DNA of 64,000 bases from Dicaeum eximium (GCA_013396995.1 VWZP01002573.1:121023-185022), one strand, 5' to 3'; shown: positions 20,686 to 33,326, counted from the stretch's first letter. Numbers and translations are program-made. The notes: generated from the letters alone by a model not told the origin.

Positions 20686-20698
20686 AAAAACAAAAAAA
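20588..20698. repeat. Long poly(A) tract with 73 uninterrupted A's
   Basis: AAACC units lead into an unbroken A run at 20612-20684, then ACAAAAAC-type ends. No retrotransposon body is recognisable on its 5' side, so its origin is unclear. Homopolymers of this length are unreliable in assemblies. Confidence 0.9.
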
Positions 20699-21039
20699 CC
20701 CAACAAACAAATGGGGAAGTCCAGTAGGATTTATGGCTCAAATGATGGATTTGAGAGATGGCAATGAATAATGGAGCTGTGGGATTTGGGGCTGGAGAGC
20801 TGGCAGAGAGCAGGCAGGAAAGACCCAGACCCCACAAAATCCCCTCAATAAATGTGTTTTGTACCCACAAAACCCCAGAGCTCCATCCCCAGAGGCGCCT
20901 GAGTTCCAGCACACACAAAGATCTGCAACACTTTGGGATTTTCTGACTGACAGGGATTTAAGGAGAGAACATTCCCAAACCTGGCACTTTGCCTTGCAGG
21001 GGAAACCATTTCCTGCAGCTCCTTCTGATCACAACTTGG
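20699..21039. other. GRIK4 intron, nothing recognised
   Basis: Short unassigned stretch between the poly(A) tract and a CR1 fragment. Confidence 0.4.
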
Positions 21040-21265
21040 GAGAGACCTCAGAGATCGTGGAGCCACCACCGTGGCACTAAGCCCTGTCCCCAAGTGCCAC
21101 ACCCACACATTTTTGGAACTCTTTCAGGGATGGTGACTCCACCACCACCCTGGGCAGCCTGGGCCAGTGCTTGGCAGCCTTTCCATGGAGGAATTTTTCC
21201 TGATCTCTAATCCACACCTCCCCTGGCACAACCTGAGGCCGTTTCCTCTGGTCCTGGTGAGGATG
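21040..21265 (-). mobile_element. CR1 LINE fragment, reverse orientation
   Basis: Complement of the CR1 3' region: CTAAGCCCTGTCCCCAAGTG, GCCACACCCACACATTTTTG, GGGATGGTGACTCCACCACC, CCTGGGCAGCCTGGGCCAGTG, TTTCCATGGAGGAATTTTTC, AACCTGAGGCCGTTTCCTCT. Truncated at the upper end. Confidence 0.88.
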
Positions 21266-22028
21266 AGACAGGTTACAGGATTTAAGGAACTGAGGGTCCC
21301 TCTAAAGCCACTGAATTTCCATTCAGTGGGGCTTTAATGACCATTCTCCTCTGAACCCTTCTGGATATCTCAGCATTTAAAGCGCATTTCCTCTTCTTCC
21401 AGCACCTCCCTGTTTCAGAGAGGTCACAGCTTTGGCTGATCCCTCCCAGGCTGGCAAAGCCCAAGGGGTGCAGGAGGGAAATTCCAGGTCCTGGCTGCCC
21501 CCATGCAGTGATTAATCCACACACAAACACAAAACAGCCTTGGATGTACCCCCAATATCAAGGTGAGGAGGGGGGAAACGTTGTGGGGGGATCTGGGGGT
21601 CTGCTTGCATTAACATGGAGAATTTAGAGATTTTTGCACCACTTCTATTCCTGTTACAGATCACTGGCCACTGCTGCTGTGACAAATCTCTAGAAGATGG
21701 AGCCAGGGACAAGGACCAGCCATGCTGGATGGAGATATGGCAATTCCTATAAAGATATGAGCCAGACAAATGATTGGAGGAATGATTTTTGTTCTCTCGT
21801 GATGGATGAAGAGTGGAGAGATAAAGCAGCTCCTCAAGGTTTTCCAGGACCACGTGGCAAATAAACAGATTTAACGTGCCAGGAGCTTCAGGAAGCCTTG
21901 TTCAGAGACTGAGCCTTTCTGCCACCAGAACCTGACAATTCTGCCTCAGCCCTCAGGCACTTGAGGGCACCACAAAGTCAGCACTACAAACAGATCTTTC
22001 TGGGAGATGGGAATCCTTGGGAGCAGGA
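21266..22028. other. GRIK4 intron, nothing recognised
   Basis: No repeat or coding feature is recognised. Confidence 0.4.
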
Positions 22029-22105
22029 ATAAAGATATATAACGATCTTTAAAGATCTTGTATAAAGATCTTTATAAAGATATATAAAATGTATAAAGAT
22101 AAATG
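22029..22105. repeat. AT-rich AAAGATCTTTATA-type low-complexity repeat
   Basis: Repeated ATAAAGAT and the palindromic AAAGATCTTT motif give an imperfect hairpin-prone stretch. Probably simple-sequence expansion. Confidence 0.7.
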
Positions 22106-22159
22106 GGTCAGTGCCACGTGGCTGAGTGGGAATGGAAGAGTCCAACTGTGTTTGGGAGC

Positions 22160-22350
22160 CTTTGGGTTGGAAAGGACCTCAGAGATCATCAAATTCCACC
22201 CCCTTGCTGTGGGCAGGGAGAAGTTCCGTGGGCAGGGAGAAGTTCCATGAGCAGGGAGAAGTTCCATGGGCAGGGACACCTTCCATGACCAGGGACACCT
22301 TCCATGGGCAGTGACACCTTCCATGGGCAGGGACCCTTCCATGGCCTTCC
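22160..22350 (-). mobile_element. CR1 fragment with local 19-20-bp amplification
   Basis: Begins with TTTGGGTTGGAAAGGACCTC, AGAGATCATCAAATTCCACC and CCCTTGC, the reverse CR1 terminus. The segment GGGCAGGGACACCTTCCAT, normally single in CR1, is then repeated about seven times with variants (GGGCAGGGAGAAGTTCCAT, then ACACCTTCCAT forms). Confidence 0.85.
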
Positions 22351-23826
22351 CCTAAACCTGTCTGCTCCAACAGAAAAGCTGAAAAGCTGAATAAAGCAGG
22401 GAAAAGGTGACATTGGAAACCTCACCTCTCTTTCAGAAGATCCTTACAGATGTCTTAAAGCACACAAAAGAGCTTGAGCCAGGTACAAAACAACACTGGA
22501 GCCTTCCCCTGCCGTGCCTCAGGATTGTTCTCATCCCTGAGTTCTCATCCTGTGCTTTCCTGACAGAACAAACACCTTTTGCTGCTGAGTCAGGCTGGAA
22601 CGAGATGCTAAAGAGCTGCCACAGCAGACGTGGAAGCCCTTCAGATCCAATCCTGATCAATCTGCACGGCCTCTCTGTGTTTCTTTTTTGCCACTCAGCC
22701 TTCAGCTGATGCCATGGGTTGTTTTAATGGATCCTGCCTGCCCTCGTTAGTGTGCTCTGCCCACTACAATCTTTCTCCCCTGATGGCTTCTTCCCCGACT
22801 CCTGGATGGGAAAGAGAAACAGCAATTTGCTTTTTCCCTGGATTCTGACATGGTTTTCCCTGCCTTTCTATCCATCTTAGCAGCACGCTGCTAATTCATC
22901 TAATCCCAGGGTGCTTTTTCAGGTCGTTTGGAGCAAAAAAAAAAAAAAAAAGCAGCTCCACTTTGTTTTTTTTTAGATGGCTTTTAGAGAGAAAGGATCT
23001 GCAGAGCCATGAGTGAGTGAAGTGATGCACAGCAACATCCTCGCTCGGAGCAATTTGTCTCAGCATCCTCTGGAGACCACCCCTAAGCAGGGGGGGGTGT
23101 CAAACATTGCCTGGAGAATCCCTGGCACAACAGAAAAAACAACCACAAAACCCTTAAAAAAGTTACTCCAAGTTTTCCCAGAGAATCTCTGAGGTTTCTA
23201 GTGCAAGGCTCTCCAGCGTGGGTAAAGAACAACTTTTGGGCAAACAGCTTTTGCTTTCAGCTTGGGAGCTCATTACAGATTCTCCTGCATCTGGAAAAGT
23301 TTTGAAGACACCACACAGAAACTGCAGAGGGCAAGTGAAGAGCAAGGAAGGAAGAGGGAAAAAGCAAAGCTGCAGGAAAGGCTCGGCTGCAGAGAGTAAA
23401 TTAAAGCAGACACAAAAACTCTTAGTGAACGAGGCTGAACAAACCCCAAGGAAAAGCTGTTCCAGGCTCCTGGGATGTCAGCAATGATGGAAGAGCTGCT
23501 GGCATCCAGGGGGGATCAGCACCAGCTCTGGGTGAGGATTGAGATGTTCCAGACCCAGCCAGGCTTGTAGAGCAGATGAGTGGAGTGAATTACATCCCCT
23601 GCAGCCTGTTCTGAAGCTTCTTGGAGTGGATTCTGAATTAGTGACACGAATGCAGCAAGGAACTGGATCAGGTTCCCAGTGATAAGCTTAATTAAACAAC
23701 AGAGCTATCCATAGGCCCGGGTTTATGTTTCAAATAAGCAACATTTATACTGATTAATTGAGGTCATGGTTCAGATCATTAAATCCTCCTCCTTCCAATC
23801 ATCTTAATGAGGATACCTGCAAGAGC
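22351..23826. other. GRIK4 intron, nothing recognised
   Basis: A-run near 22937-22953 and a G7 run at 23090; otherwise no feature is identified. Confidence 0.4.
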
Positions 23827-23872
23827 TGAGGTTTGGCAGCACTGAGGTTTGGCAGCACTGAGGTTTGGCACA
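23827..23872. repeat. 18-bp tandem, 2.5 units
   Basis: GCTGAGGTTTGGCAGCACTG-type units in direct succession, followed by a related G-rich stretch (CTGGGGGTTTCTGGG). Confidence 0.85.
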
Positions 23873-26800
23873 CTTAGGGGAGGGCAGGGGGCCTTGCCAA
23901 GGCTCCTTCCCAGGGCCTGGCATTGCAGTGGGTGCTCCTGGAATTTCTGCTGGGGGTTTCTGGGTTTTTGCTGGGGGTTCACTCTCGCTGCTGCCACGTG
24001 AGGAGTCAGGGCTGGCAGCCTCAGGCAGCGCCACGTCCTCCAAGTCTGTAAAAGACTTCTTAACACGGCAATGAAAACATCTTGGAGACAGCCAGCTGTG
24101 TCAGCTGCCCTCACAAATCCAATTCTTTTTCATTATCCCAGCCTGAAAGAGCCTGCCTGGAGAAACAGGGCTGCTTTATCATCCTCCCCTGCCTCTTCCC
24201 ACGTGAGAAATGTCCTGGGCCACGTCTGGGACAGCAGACTGTGACCCCATCATCAGATCCCCAACTCCCCTCCCTGTCACCCACTCCTGGCCACCCCTCT
24301 CAGCTCATTCCACTCTCACTGCAACACCCTGCAGAGTTAAAGGGGAGAACCCTTCTGAAAGGCTTCACTGCCTGAGATTGGAGGTTTAAAAATGATAAAA
24401 TTCCCACTCCAGCGCCACTCTGAGCCGGGATCGGTTAGGGATCATCGTTAACAATTATTCTAATTGGAATTATGAAAGCTGAGCAGACCCTTTGTCCCTT
24501 CCTTTTCAGCTTTCTGCTCCTTCCTCCCACAGCCTGAGAGGTTTTATACAGCTCTAATATTTTAGCGAGTGGCCTTGGTGCTCTGAAGTGAAAAGCCAGC
24601 TTGGGAGACCATGGCTTGCTCCAGCTCATCCATCACATCTGCTCCCAAGCCCAGTGGTTATTAAAAATTAGAGCTGGTCAAATTATTGTTATATTTTGAC
24701 ACATGGAGAATATTATTATCATCCTTGCCTGCTACCCCCAATCCCTCCTCATGAATCATTCATGAGTCTCTCCTGATTCCTGCAGAAGAGCTGAGCTCCT
24801 GCTTTGTGCAAGACAGATTTCCTGCCCGAGGAGCAGAGCCACGGTGCAGGGAGGCTCTGGAAGGAGGCCCCAGCTCTCCAATGAGCCCATCAAACAGTCC
24901 CAACAAATCCTGCAAGGCTGATTACCAGCCCCTCTTCATCTCCTCCAGCCTTTTCCCCTTTTTCTTAACACAATCCTATCAGATTGGGAACTGACTAATG
25001 GCAACAATAATAAAATAAACTTCATTTTGCAGCAGTTGCAGGACTGGGGCTATTTCCTCCATCTCTTCAGCGTCACAGAAAGTGTCTTTTAAATGGATAA
25101 CAATGATTGTGAGGGGCCAGTTATTACCTTGAAACCTCATATTTTGATATATCCAAAGCTGTTCTCTTATATAAATAACAGTTATTACTGTAAAGTGATT
25201 TTTCCCTTTCTCTACTTCCAAAGAGTTCCTGCAGGAGATGGTGGAGAAAATGGATCCCATTAAGGCCTCACTTAGGCCCTGTTGCTCTCATACTTTAACT
25301 CCCATCATTAATCTCCTTATGTGTCTTTAACCAAATGTCATTCATTCATTCCAGAGCTCTCTGGCAGCAATTCCTCCCCTTCCTTCCCCCTCAATCCCCT
25401 TTTCCAGTTAAACAGGAGCTCTTCCTCCCCTGACTCATCGGTGCTGTGCTCCTGCCAGTCAGGGAAAAGCATTTTGGTCAGACTAATTACAAGGAAAAAC
25501 AGGAGAGCCCAAGATCAGGGGAGACAAGGAGCTGGAAATCCTCGACGAGGATCTCTCTGCTGAAGGGACAATTCCAAACCGACCTTGGAGCCAGAGTCCC
25601 CTCGGCTTGGGCAGGGAAAACATTGCCTGTGGCACTCAGCAGCCTCTGAGCATCCCACAAACGCAGCTGCTCCACAGGAGGTGACACCTGTGTGTGGTTT
25701 GGTGACAAACAAGGCTGTCCTTTCTCGTGGCAGGCGCGTCACAGCCGCGGCTCTCGCGCTCTGCTCGGGACTGTCAAACAGCTCCGCTCCTCAGCGCCCA
25801 CAGAGGTGCTGTCACCTCCTTTCCGTGGGGACAAGGGGCACAAAACGCAGCCCAATCCTGCAGTGGAGTTTCAACACCAATCCTGCCCCTGAGGGGGTAA
25901 AATCCGACCTTTTTCAAGGAGTCCATCCCTCTCCTCGATGGAGCAGCAGCAGCGTTCCCGTCCTGCTCACGCTGCCGAGGCCACCACGTCCCCAGCCAGG
26001 GAAGGACACCTGACCTTTCCGCAGAGGCAGCCCCCTCCCATTTTCCAGGCTAATTAAGGCTAATTATGCATTATCCCTAAGGCACGTGGGCACAGGACCA
26101 CAGTTCCAGGGCACAGGGCTGCATTTTGGGGACAGGGCACCACGATGTCACCCCCTCCACACCTCCTCAGGGGGTCTGTCCCCATCACATCCTCAAAAGA
26201 GGAGGGTCCCTCCCCAGAAAAACGCATTTTCAGGAGGTTTAACAGCAAGGACAAGCCAGGATTGTGAACTGGAGATGAATAACCTTCACTTCAGAGTCGC
26301 TGATTTTCCCTGGCCGCCTCTGGGAGCAGAAATAGCAAAGATGAACTCCTAAAGAACTCCTGGACATCTGGACTCCTGCGCTCTGTCCTGCTCCCCCAGG
26401 AGTGCTGCCATCCCCTCTGCCCTTGCTCAGCCACAGCCTCTCCTTCATTATCATCTGTCAAGTCCAATTAACAAGTGCAGTGACATCAGGGGACACGATT
26501 CCTGAAATCTCCTGCAAGACAGGAGCCTCCACCCTGGAGAAGACGGGGTAAAGCCCCCAGAAAATCGTCATTTCTCCCCTCATGATCCTCCCCTGGCAGC
26601 CCAGAGCACTCACTTGGACTCTCCCACCTTTTGGAAATGCCCATCCCTGCTCCTAAATCCCAAATTATCTCCCCTTTCCCAACCGTTTTGCTGGATAAAT
26701 GGATTTCGGGCCAACAATTTGGTGGTTTGCAGGTGCCTCCTCTGAGCTGATTTCCTCCCCTCCAAACCCAACACAAAAAGTGCTTGGCTGTGTTTTCCTG

Positions 26801-28333
26801 ATTAACCACTTAATGAGGAGTCTGCACAGAGCAAAACCAACAGGAAACGAGGCCAACATCCCTCCTGTTAGAAACAAGAGAAAGCACAGGGAAAAAATTC
26901 CAAAATATTCCCCTGAAGAGGGGCAAAAGCTCAAGTGGAAGAGGCAAAGTGGTTTTCCTAGGAAATACCAACCACCTCCACCTATCCTAAACATTATGAA
27001 GCTCCTTAATGATCAGGAATATTCATGAATAAAAGCCTGAGGTTATGTGGGGAGAGTTTTAAAACCAACTGGTTCTGATCCTGTCCCTGCTGCAGGAGGT
27101 CGCTTTTTGCCACTTTTTTAAGTGCATAACTTTGCTGCAAGGTTGTGGGTTTTCTTTTTTTGTTGTTGTTTTTGTTTGTTTGCTGGAAAAAAAAGGTCAC
27201 CTAAAGGAAAAAAAAAAAAGGGACAGGCTGGGATAATTTTTTGGCAGAGAAGCCTTGACAATACCTTCTAGGTCAAAAGTGGTATTTCTCCAAAAATTGA
27301 AATTTCTTGAGCGCAGCAAACAGATTTTCAAGGCACAGAGAGGGTTTTCATTACGTTGGAAGGCTCTGAATGCAGGATTTTCTCTGCAGAACATCATGAG
27401 CCAAGTTGTGAGACGCTACTGAAGTCCAAAAATAAAGGATATTAATCACTTGGCCACGATTTTGTTCCTCATATAACCACATCTGATACATGTCTGTGTG
27501 TATACGTACAAATAAAACACGAAAAGACAACCTTTGTTTAAAATTAAGTAATTTAAAGAGTTCATCTCTACCAAGAGCAGCAAAATTCTGTCCCATTGCT
27601 TAGGGGGGTTCAGCAGAAGTTTCTCCATTTCCCTCCTGGGGCAGGAACTTGTGTGATTCCCATACTCCAGGAGCTCCCACAGCCCCTCCTTCCCCAAAAC
27701 CACCCCACAATTTCCTCCCCTCCAACACTTATTAAACCCCCCCACGTACCCAAACTGAGAATCCTGGCAGTGCCCACGGCTCGACACGGAGAGCATCAAT
27801 TAAATCAATTAGCATCCTCATCCAGGGCTAATATTGGAGACGTAGGAGAGGCTTTATCATCCAAATAGAAAATCAGTTTGTGTGTCCAGATGGTCACTGG
27901 AGGCGCTGGGATTGCCACGCTCTGGCTGTGTTTGGGCCCGTTTGGATGGCAGCAGCGCCGCTGATCAGCTTGGAGAGGAGCCTGTGCCATCTGGGCAGTG
28001 AGAGGAGGTTCATTGTCTGCCTGGCAGGCGCGGGGTAAACACGGCTCCCCCACCCACTGCACTGCCTTTATGAAGTGTTGAGTCTGGGAGAGGCTGGGAG
28101 CTGAGTTTGTGTTGGGATCCAAGGCACAGGGAATGTCTCTCTGCCTGTTTTAAGAAACTCTGACCCTCAGCAGAACTCTGCTTTTAACCTTCACCCCTGG
28201 GAAAAATTGCCAAAACTTTGGGATGAGTTAGAGCACACAGGATTTTAATATGTAGCAGCAGTAGTTTTTCACAGAGTGTATCATAGAGTGTAGAATTTAG
28301 GGGTTTAGGATTTTAATAGGAGAGTGAATAGGA
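23873..28333. other. GRIK4 intron, largely repeat-free
   Basis: 4.4 kb in which I recognise no CR1, LTR or exon. AT-rich parts (24640-25300, 27000-27600) are interspersed with GC-rich ones (25700-26030). The absence of recognisable repeats over this length stands out against its surroundings and may reflect conserved regulatory DNA, which a genome alignment would settle. Confidence 0.4.
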
Positions 28334-28458
28334 NNNNNNNNNNNNNNNNNNNNNNNNNNNNNNNNNNNNNNNNNNNNNNNNNNNNNNNNNNNNNNNNNNN
28401 NNNNNNNNNNNNNNNNNNNNNNNNNNNNNNNNNNNNNNNNNNNNNNNNNNNNNNNNNN
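28334..28458. other. Assembly gap (125 N)
   Basis: Run of N. Sequence on both sides is ordinary intron; the true gap length is unknown. Confidence 0.99.
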
Positions 28459-29984
28459 GACCAAGAAAGAGAGTCCTGCACGTTCTTCATCCTTGGGAAA
28501 GAACTCAGCAGGGGAACCCCTCCAAAGGGCCCAGGGGTTGGGTTCCCATCCCTGTTGTGACCAAAAAACCCGACAAGTTTGGGCTCAGCAAAGATGCACT
28601 GCTGCTGGGATTTGAAGTGCAGGGAACTCTCAGGGCTTTGGGCCTGAGAGTTAAAGCTTAAAATTAAACATTAATGAAATTAAATTCCAAGCTAAAGCTA
28701 ATTAAACACTTAAAAAGCTTCCAAACTTAGGTACTAAAGGCAACAATGCAGATTCATAGTTTAAAGCAGAGACACGTTAAGCTAAGTAGAGTTTAGACCT
28801 TCAGAGTTTAAGATACAGAAAAAACAAACTGAGCTTCAGCTGCAAACCCAATAAAAACCCAACAGCGGGAGGCAGCCAGATTAATAACCCCACATTAATT
28901 AGGGATTCCACAAAGATGCTGCAAACCCAGCGCAGCCCCAGCGAGCTCGGGATGGTCTCAGAACAACTTCTGAGCATCCCCCGCTCCTCTCGGCTTTGCG
29001 ATGACAGCTCACAGCCCGTTGAGTCCCTAAGTGCTGTTAAAAACCTCCCATTAGTCTCCCGATGTCACCTCCCCGTCGGGAAAAGCGAGGGATAATCCTT
29101 CTGTTCTCTCACACTCTTTATCTGTTTTTCCCCTCGTTATGCGCCGGCACTCGCGTAACCAGCAAAACCCGAAGTGACAGCTCGGAAATGTTTGCCTGGG
29201 CATGAATGAAAAATATCACGAAAGGAGATAATTATTGAAAAAAAAAAAAAACCACACACACAAAAAAAAAAAAAAAAACAACTTGCCAGATCCGGAGCCC
29301 CGGTGTAGTTGTGCTAAAAGTGACACAAGTTACAAAAGTGATTCTGTAAAAATGGATGTATCACTCCCTGCTGACACGACATCCCCTCAATTAGGTTTTC
29401 TCGTTGAGGTAACCTGGAGGCAGCACAGCGAGGTGACAGATGGAGAATCTGCCTGCCAGGGGAAGTGCAGGGCTCTCCCGACTGCAGGTACATAAAGCAA
29501 TTTATTGTTCTTTTCTTCCTCTTGCATTCAGTGTTTCTGACGAGGTCAACAGGCAGGGAGCTGACAAAGCCGGGCTTTGGATTCAGGTTTCACACATCAG
29601 AGGGGAAACAGGCAAATGGAAAAAGCTCTGGGAGCAGTAACTGAGAAATTATATATATGTGCTTTTCTCACCTCCAGCCCTGTTCCTTTATTTTATTGAG
29701 AACTGTCACATTAACGTGGTTTTCAAGGAATGCATAAAGCTCTCCTGCATTTCCCAGCGCTGTGCTCTGATGGTTTGCAGTGATAAAGTGAATTTTGCAG
29801 CCGCTGGTGGGACGGGAAGGGGATGCTGAGGGCTCTCCCTTGGGAACAGGGACTGGGATTTTCCCAGTGCCTGGGTGGGTCAGGAACCCAGAGAGGAGAA
29901 TTTTTAGCAGATGAGCAAAGGCAGGGGGTGAAGCATCGGCCCCGAACCAGCTGCAGCCAGTGGCAGGAGGAGAGGAAACCACCA
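28459..29984. other. GRIK4 intron, with moderately CpG-rich stretch 28920-29190
   Basis: Contains several CpGs around 28930-29190 (CGGCACTCGCGTAACC and others) and two A runs at 29239-29250 and 29263-29277. No exon is recognised. Confidence 0.4.
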
Positions 29985-30175
29985 CGGGAGGCTCGGGCTG
30001 GACATGAGGAGGGATTTCTACACGGAAAAAGTTGTTCAACATTGGCAGGGGCTGCCCAGGGAGGTGGTTTGGGGTCCCCAGGGGGTGACTGGATATGACA
30101 AAGTGGGGATGGGTCACAGGTTGGACTTGAAGGTCTGGGAGGGCTTTTCCAACCTTGATGATTCTGGGGTTCTGG
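29985..30175 (+). mobile_element. CR1 LINE 3' fragment
   Basis: GGCTGGACATGAGGAGGGAT, TTCTACACGGAAAAAG, GGCAGGGGCTGCCCAGGGAG, GTGGTTTGGGGTCCCC, GTCACAGGTTGGACTTGAAG and TTCCAACCTTGATGATTC are in CR1 order. Antisense to GRIK4. Its sequence differs from the 57236 copy, indicating another CR1 subfamily. Confidence 0.87.
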
Positions 30176-31271
30176 CATTCATCCTTGCTTTTCCTTTCTC
30201 CTGCAGCAGCAGCTGCCTGAGCTGCTCCTCCAGGAGCTGAGAGCTGCAGCTTTCCCTGTCACAGAAACCCCACGGAGCTCCCTGACGTCCCTGCCACCTT
30301 CAGAGACACCCCTGAGACCCCTCCACAGCTCCCTCCCATCCCCACTCTTGTATTTCACATTAAATCAATCAACAGCAACACCAATTTGAATCCCAGCCTT
30401 TCAAGTTCCCGGGCTCGTGCGCTCTTAGGATTTCCCTTTCTCAAAAAAAGCTTATTTAACCTGACATTGCTAATTCCTCCCGCCCCGGGAGGCACAGCCA
30501 GGGGTTTGCAGAGCTCTGGCACTCATCTCCAGAGATCTGTCTGCAGGGAAAGCCAAAAAACCCCTCTGCTCCACCTGGAGAGGCTGCAGGATGTGGGATT
30601 TCACCTTCCCTGCGTTCCCTGAGCCCTCCCCAGCAGCTGAAGTTCCCATACCGTGGGAGAGGCTGGGATTTCACTTCATTAAGAGCCTGTCAGCTTAAGC
30701 CAGGCCTGGAGAAGCGTCTGGAAGGCTTTGGAGGAGGTTTAACCCTCACTGCAGTTAATCCAGAGGCCACACACAGCCTTTGGGGAGCTTCCTTGGTGCT
30801 TTTCCTGACCAAAATCCTACAGGCAGGGCTGTCCATGTGTCCAGCTGCTCCAGATGTTACTGAACCCCCAGGGGATGAAGGAAAACCTGAACACAACCAA
30901 CCTGCGAGCTCCCCCAGAGGCTTCCCCTGGCTTTGTTTGGTTTTCCTTTCTCCTGGCTCGTTTTGGTGTCTGCTGCTGTTTCTGTGACCCCAGAGCTGAG
31001 GGCAGGACCCCTCCTCCATCAGCAGGGACGGAAATGGATTCCCCTCCGAGCCAGCAATCTCATTTCCTGAGTGTCTTTTAGTCTTGAATATATATTGCTC
31101 ACTTAAAGAGACCAAAAAAAAAAAAAAAAAAATCACATGTCCTACAAAGCTTCATCATCAGCTGTCCATCAGGTTCAGGTGAAAGTTTGTGAGGGATAAA
31201 AACAGGACAAAGTGTGGTTTAAAAAGGGTAAAAATGTTCCCAATTTATAATGAAATGGCTCAAGATGACTG
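30176..31271. other. GRIK4 intron, nothing recognised
   Basis: A 19-base A run lies near 31113-31131. No other feature is identified. Confidence 0.4.
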
Positions 31272-31360
31272 AGCTGGTAGAAGGTGTCCCTGCCCATGGT
31301 TGGGGGAGAATGGGATGAGTTTTAAGGGCTTTTCCAACCCAAACCATTCTGGGATTTTGT
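31272..31360 (+). mobile_element. Short CR1 3'-terminal fragment
   Basis: AGAAGGTGTCCCTGCCCATG, GGATGAGTTTTAAGGGC and TTTTCCAACCCAAACCATTC correspond to the last bases of CR1. Confidence 0.85.
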
Positions 31361-32765
31361 GTCTGGTGCAGAAATCTCAGCCCCCACCAGGAGCTGGGAG
31401 CCAGCAGAGCCCTGGCTGCAACAGGTGGGTTCGATAAGCTTAATTTAAAAATATGAAAACACACGGGCAGAAGGGAAAAAAAGAGAGAATGCTGCTTTTC
31501 TTCTGCCTGTGTTATCTCAGCACAGAGATCCAGATAACAGCAAACACGAGAAGCACAAATATAGATTTGTTATTACCATTATTTGCTGCAGGGCCAAGGG
31601 AAGGCTGTGGAAATGCACCTCCAACCAAGCAGAGCTTCCTTCTGTATCGATTCCTGGAGCAGGACTCCCATTGACAAGTGTAATTAGGCTAACAGTGATG
31701 AAAGGAAAATGCTTTCCCTTATAGGTGTAATTATGGACACTGCTCTGCACCTGACCCAAGCCAGAACTCTCTGAATCACAGCCAGGCACTGCACAGTGCT
31801 GATCCTGGGACTCCTGAACATAAGGATCACTCCAAAAGGGAAATTTCTCCCATTTAAAAAACTCCGTTGCAATGGGTCTGCCCGTGGTCGCTCAGTGGGA
31901 GCTCAACTAGCACCTCAGAGCTGGGTTAAAATGAGAAAATATTCATGAACAGAAAGTTTTTGGGGGTGAGGTGCTGGAAGAGCCCTGAGAACAGCTCAGG
32001 GAGGTGAGCACAGGCTGCCTGGTGCTGTTCCCACGTCTCAGGGGTCACCACAGGAGCTGCTGCTCCCACGCTCTCCTGGCCTCCCCTGCAGCCTGTGCTC
32101 CATGCAGGAACCACAGGAACTCTGCAGAGGAGGGGAATTTCCCTTGGGCACACCCCTGTGGGGCACAGCTTATTCCAGCAGCACGGAAAAGGAGCAGCGG
32201 GAAAAGCAAAATCTGCAGACCCAACAGCCACATCCCTCCTTCATGCCCCACTTGTCAGCCAGACCTCATTCCTCATTTAATGGCTTTTTTGTAAAAGCCT
32301 TTTCTGTTTAGTTTCCAGCTCTTTTCACACCAACTTTATGATCCCTTCAGCAAAGCTCTGCACCAGGTTCTGCTCTGCAATAACCAAGACAAATGGCATT
32401 ACAATCATTCAGGCTCCAGGCTTGGCTAGCACTAATGCTCCTGGTTTTACTGGGAGTGTGCAAAAGCCACACCATGGATTTTTAAAAACCCTTCCTGACT
32501 TTTACCCCTGACAGGGAAAAGCAGGAAAACCAGACTTTTCTTTTCCTTTTTCCTCTATTTTATGTGGATTGATCACAAAACGCCCCCAGAGAGTTTCTGC
32601 TCTCTTGATTTTAATTGTTTCATTGATTTCCTCAGTTTACAAAGTTTTACTCTTAGACCACAAAAAAAAAAACCCAAAAACACAAACTTAAAAAAAAAAT
32701 CAAAATCCTGTGCAATTTCTGTGCTCAAATTTATTGCTCAGTGGCATCACCATCAACCTTGTAGG
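31361..32765. other. GRIK4 intron; includes a 25-bp match to the LTR family C terminus
   Basis: At 32026-32050 the sequence TGTTCCCACGTCTCAGGGG followed by TCACCA equals the end of LTR family C (compare 49272). Beyond it the sequence diverges, so this is either a short relic or a related LTR with a different body. Nothing else is recognised. Confidence 0.4.
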
Positions 32766-32850
32766 AGGAAAAAAATTTCCCTGGAAGTGCCTCAGGCCAG
32801 GTTGGATGAGGCTTGGAGTGACCTGGGATAGTGGAAGTTGTCCCTGGACT
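32766..32850 (+). mobile_element. CR1 fragment, plus, abutting a reversed CR1
   Basis: TTCCCTGGAAGTGCCTCAGG, CCAGGTTGGATGAGGC and AGTGGAAGTTGTCCCTGG match the CR1 3' region, then the sequence switches directly into CR1 of the other orientation. Confidence 0.82.
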
Positions 32851-32985
32851 AAACCATGTCCCCAGGGGCCACATCCACATATTTTCTCAACACTTCCAGA
32901 GTTGATGATTCCACCTTTTCCCTGAGCAGCCTGTTCCAATGCTTTCCAAAAACTTCTCCTAATACCTGATCAAATGTGGGGGAAT
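32851..32985 (-). mobile_element. CR1 fragment, minus, abutting a plus-strand CR1
   Basis: CTAAACCATGTCCCCAGGGG, CCACATCCACATATTTTCTC, CACTTCCAGAGTTGATGATT and CCTGAGCAGCCTGTTCCAAT are the reverse complement of the CR1 3' region. Confidence 0.85.
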
Positions 32986-33326
32986 CCATAGCTGAGCTCC
33001 AAAGAGAACAAGCTGGGGAAGATTAAACTCCTGGAAAAGGAAAGTAAAGCACAAATCCCTTTATCCAGCTAACCCAGAGCACACAGAGAGGTGACAGCAG
33101 AGCTCTCAGGGGAGCCTGGAAATGTCCCTGGCTCTGGGGACAGAGGGTTCTGTGCACACAACTCCCAGTCAGAGCGAGCAGCTCAAGCCATGAGCTCCAC
33201 CCCAGCTGACTCCAGTTTATTTTGGTGCCTCCCAATTTGACATTTAGAGGCTCTGCTTGTCCCCCTGTGTTGTTTTAAAAGGATCTGTGCCTGGAAAGGT
33301 GTTTGTTTCTCTGGGTTCTTGTGTTG
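32986..33326. other. GRIK4 intron, nothing recognised
   Basis: Short unassigned intron between CR1 and LTR sequence. Confidence 0.4.
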
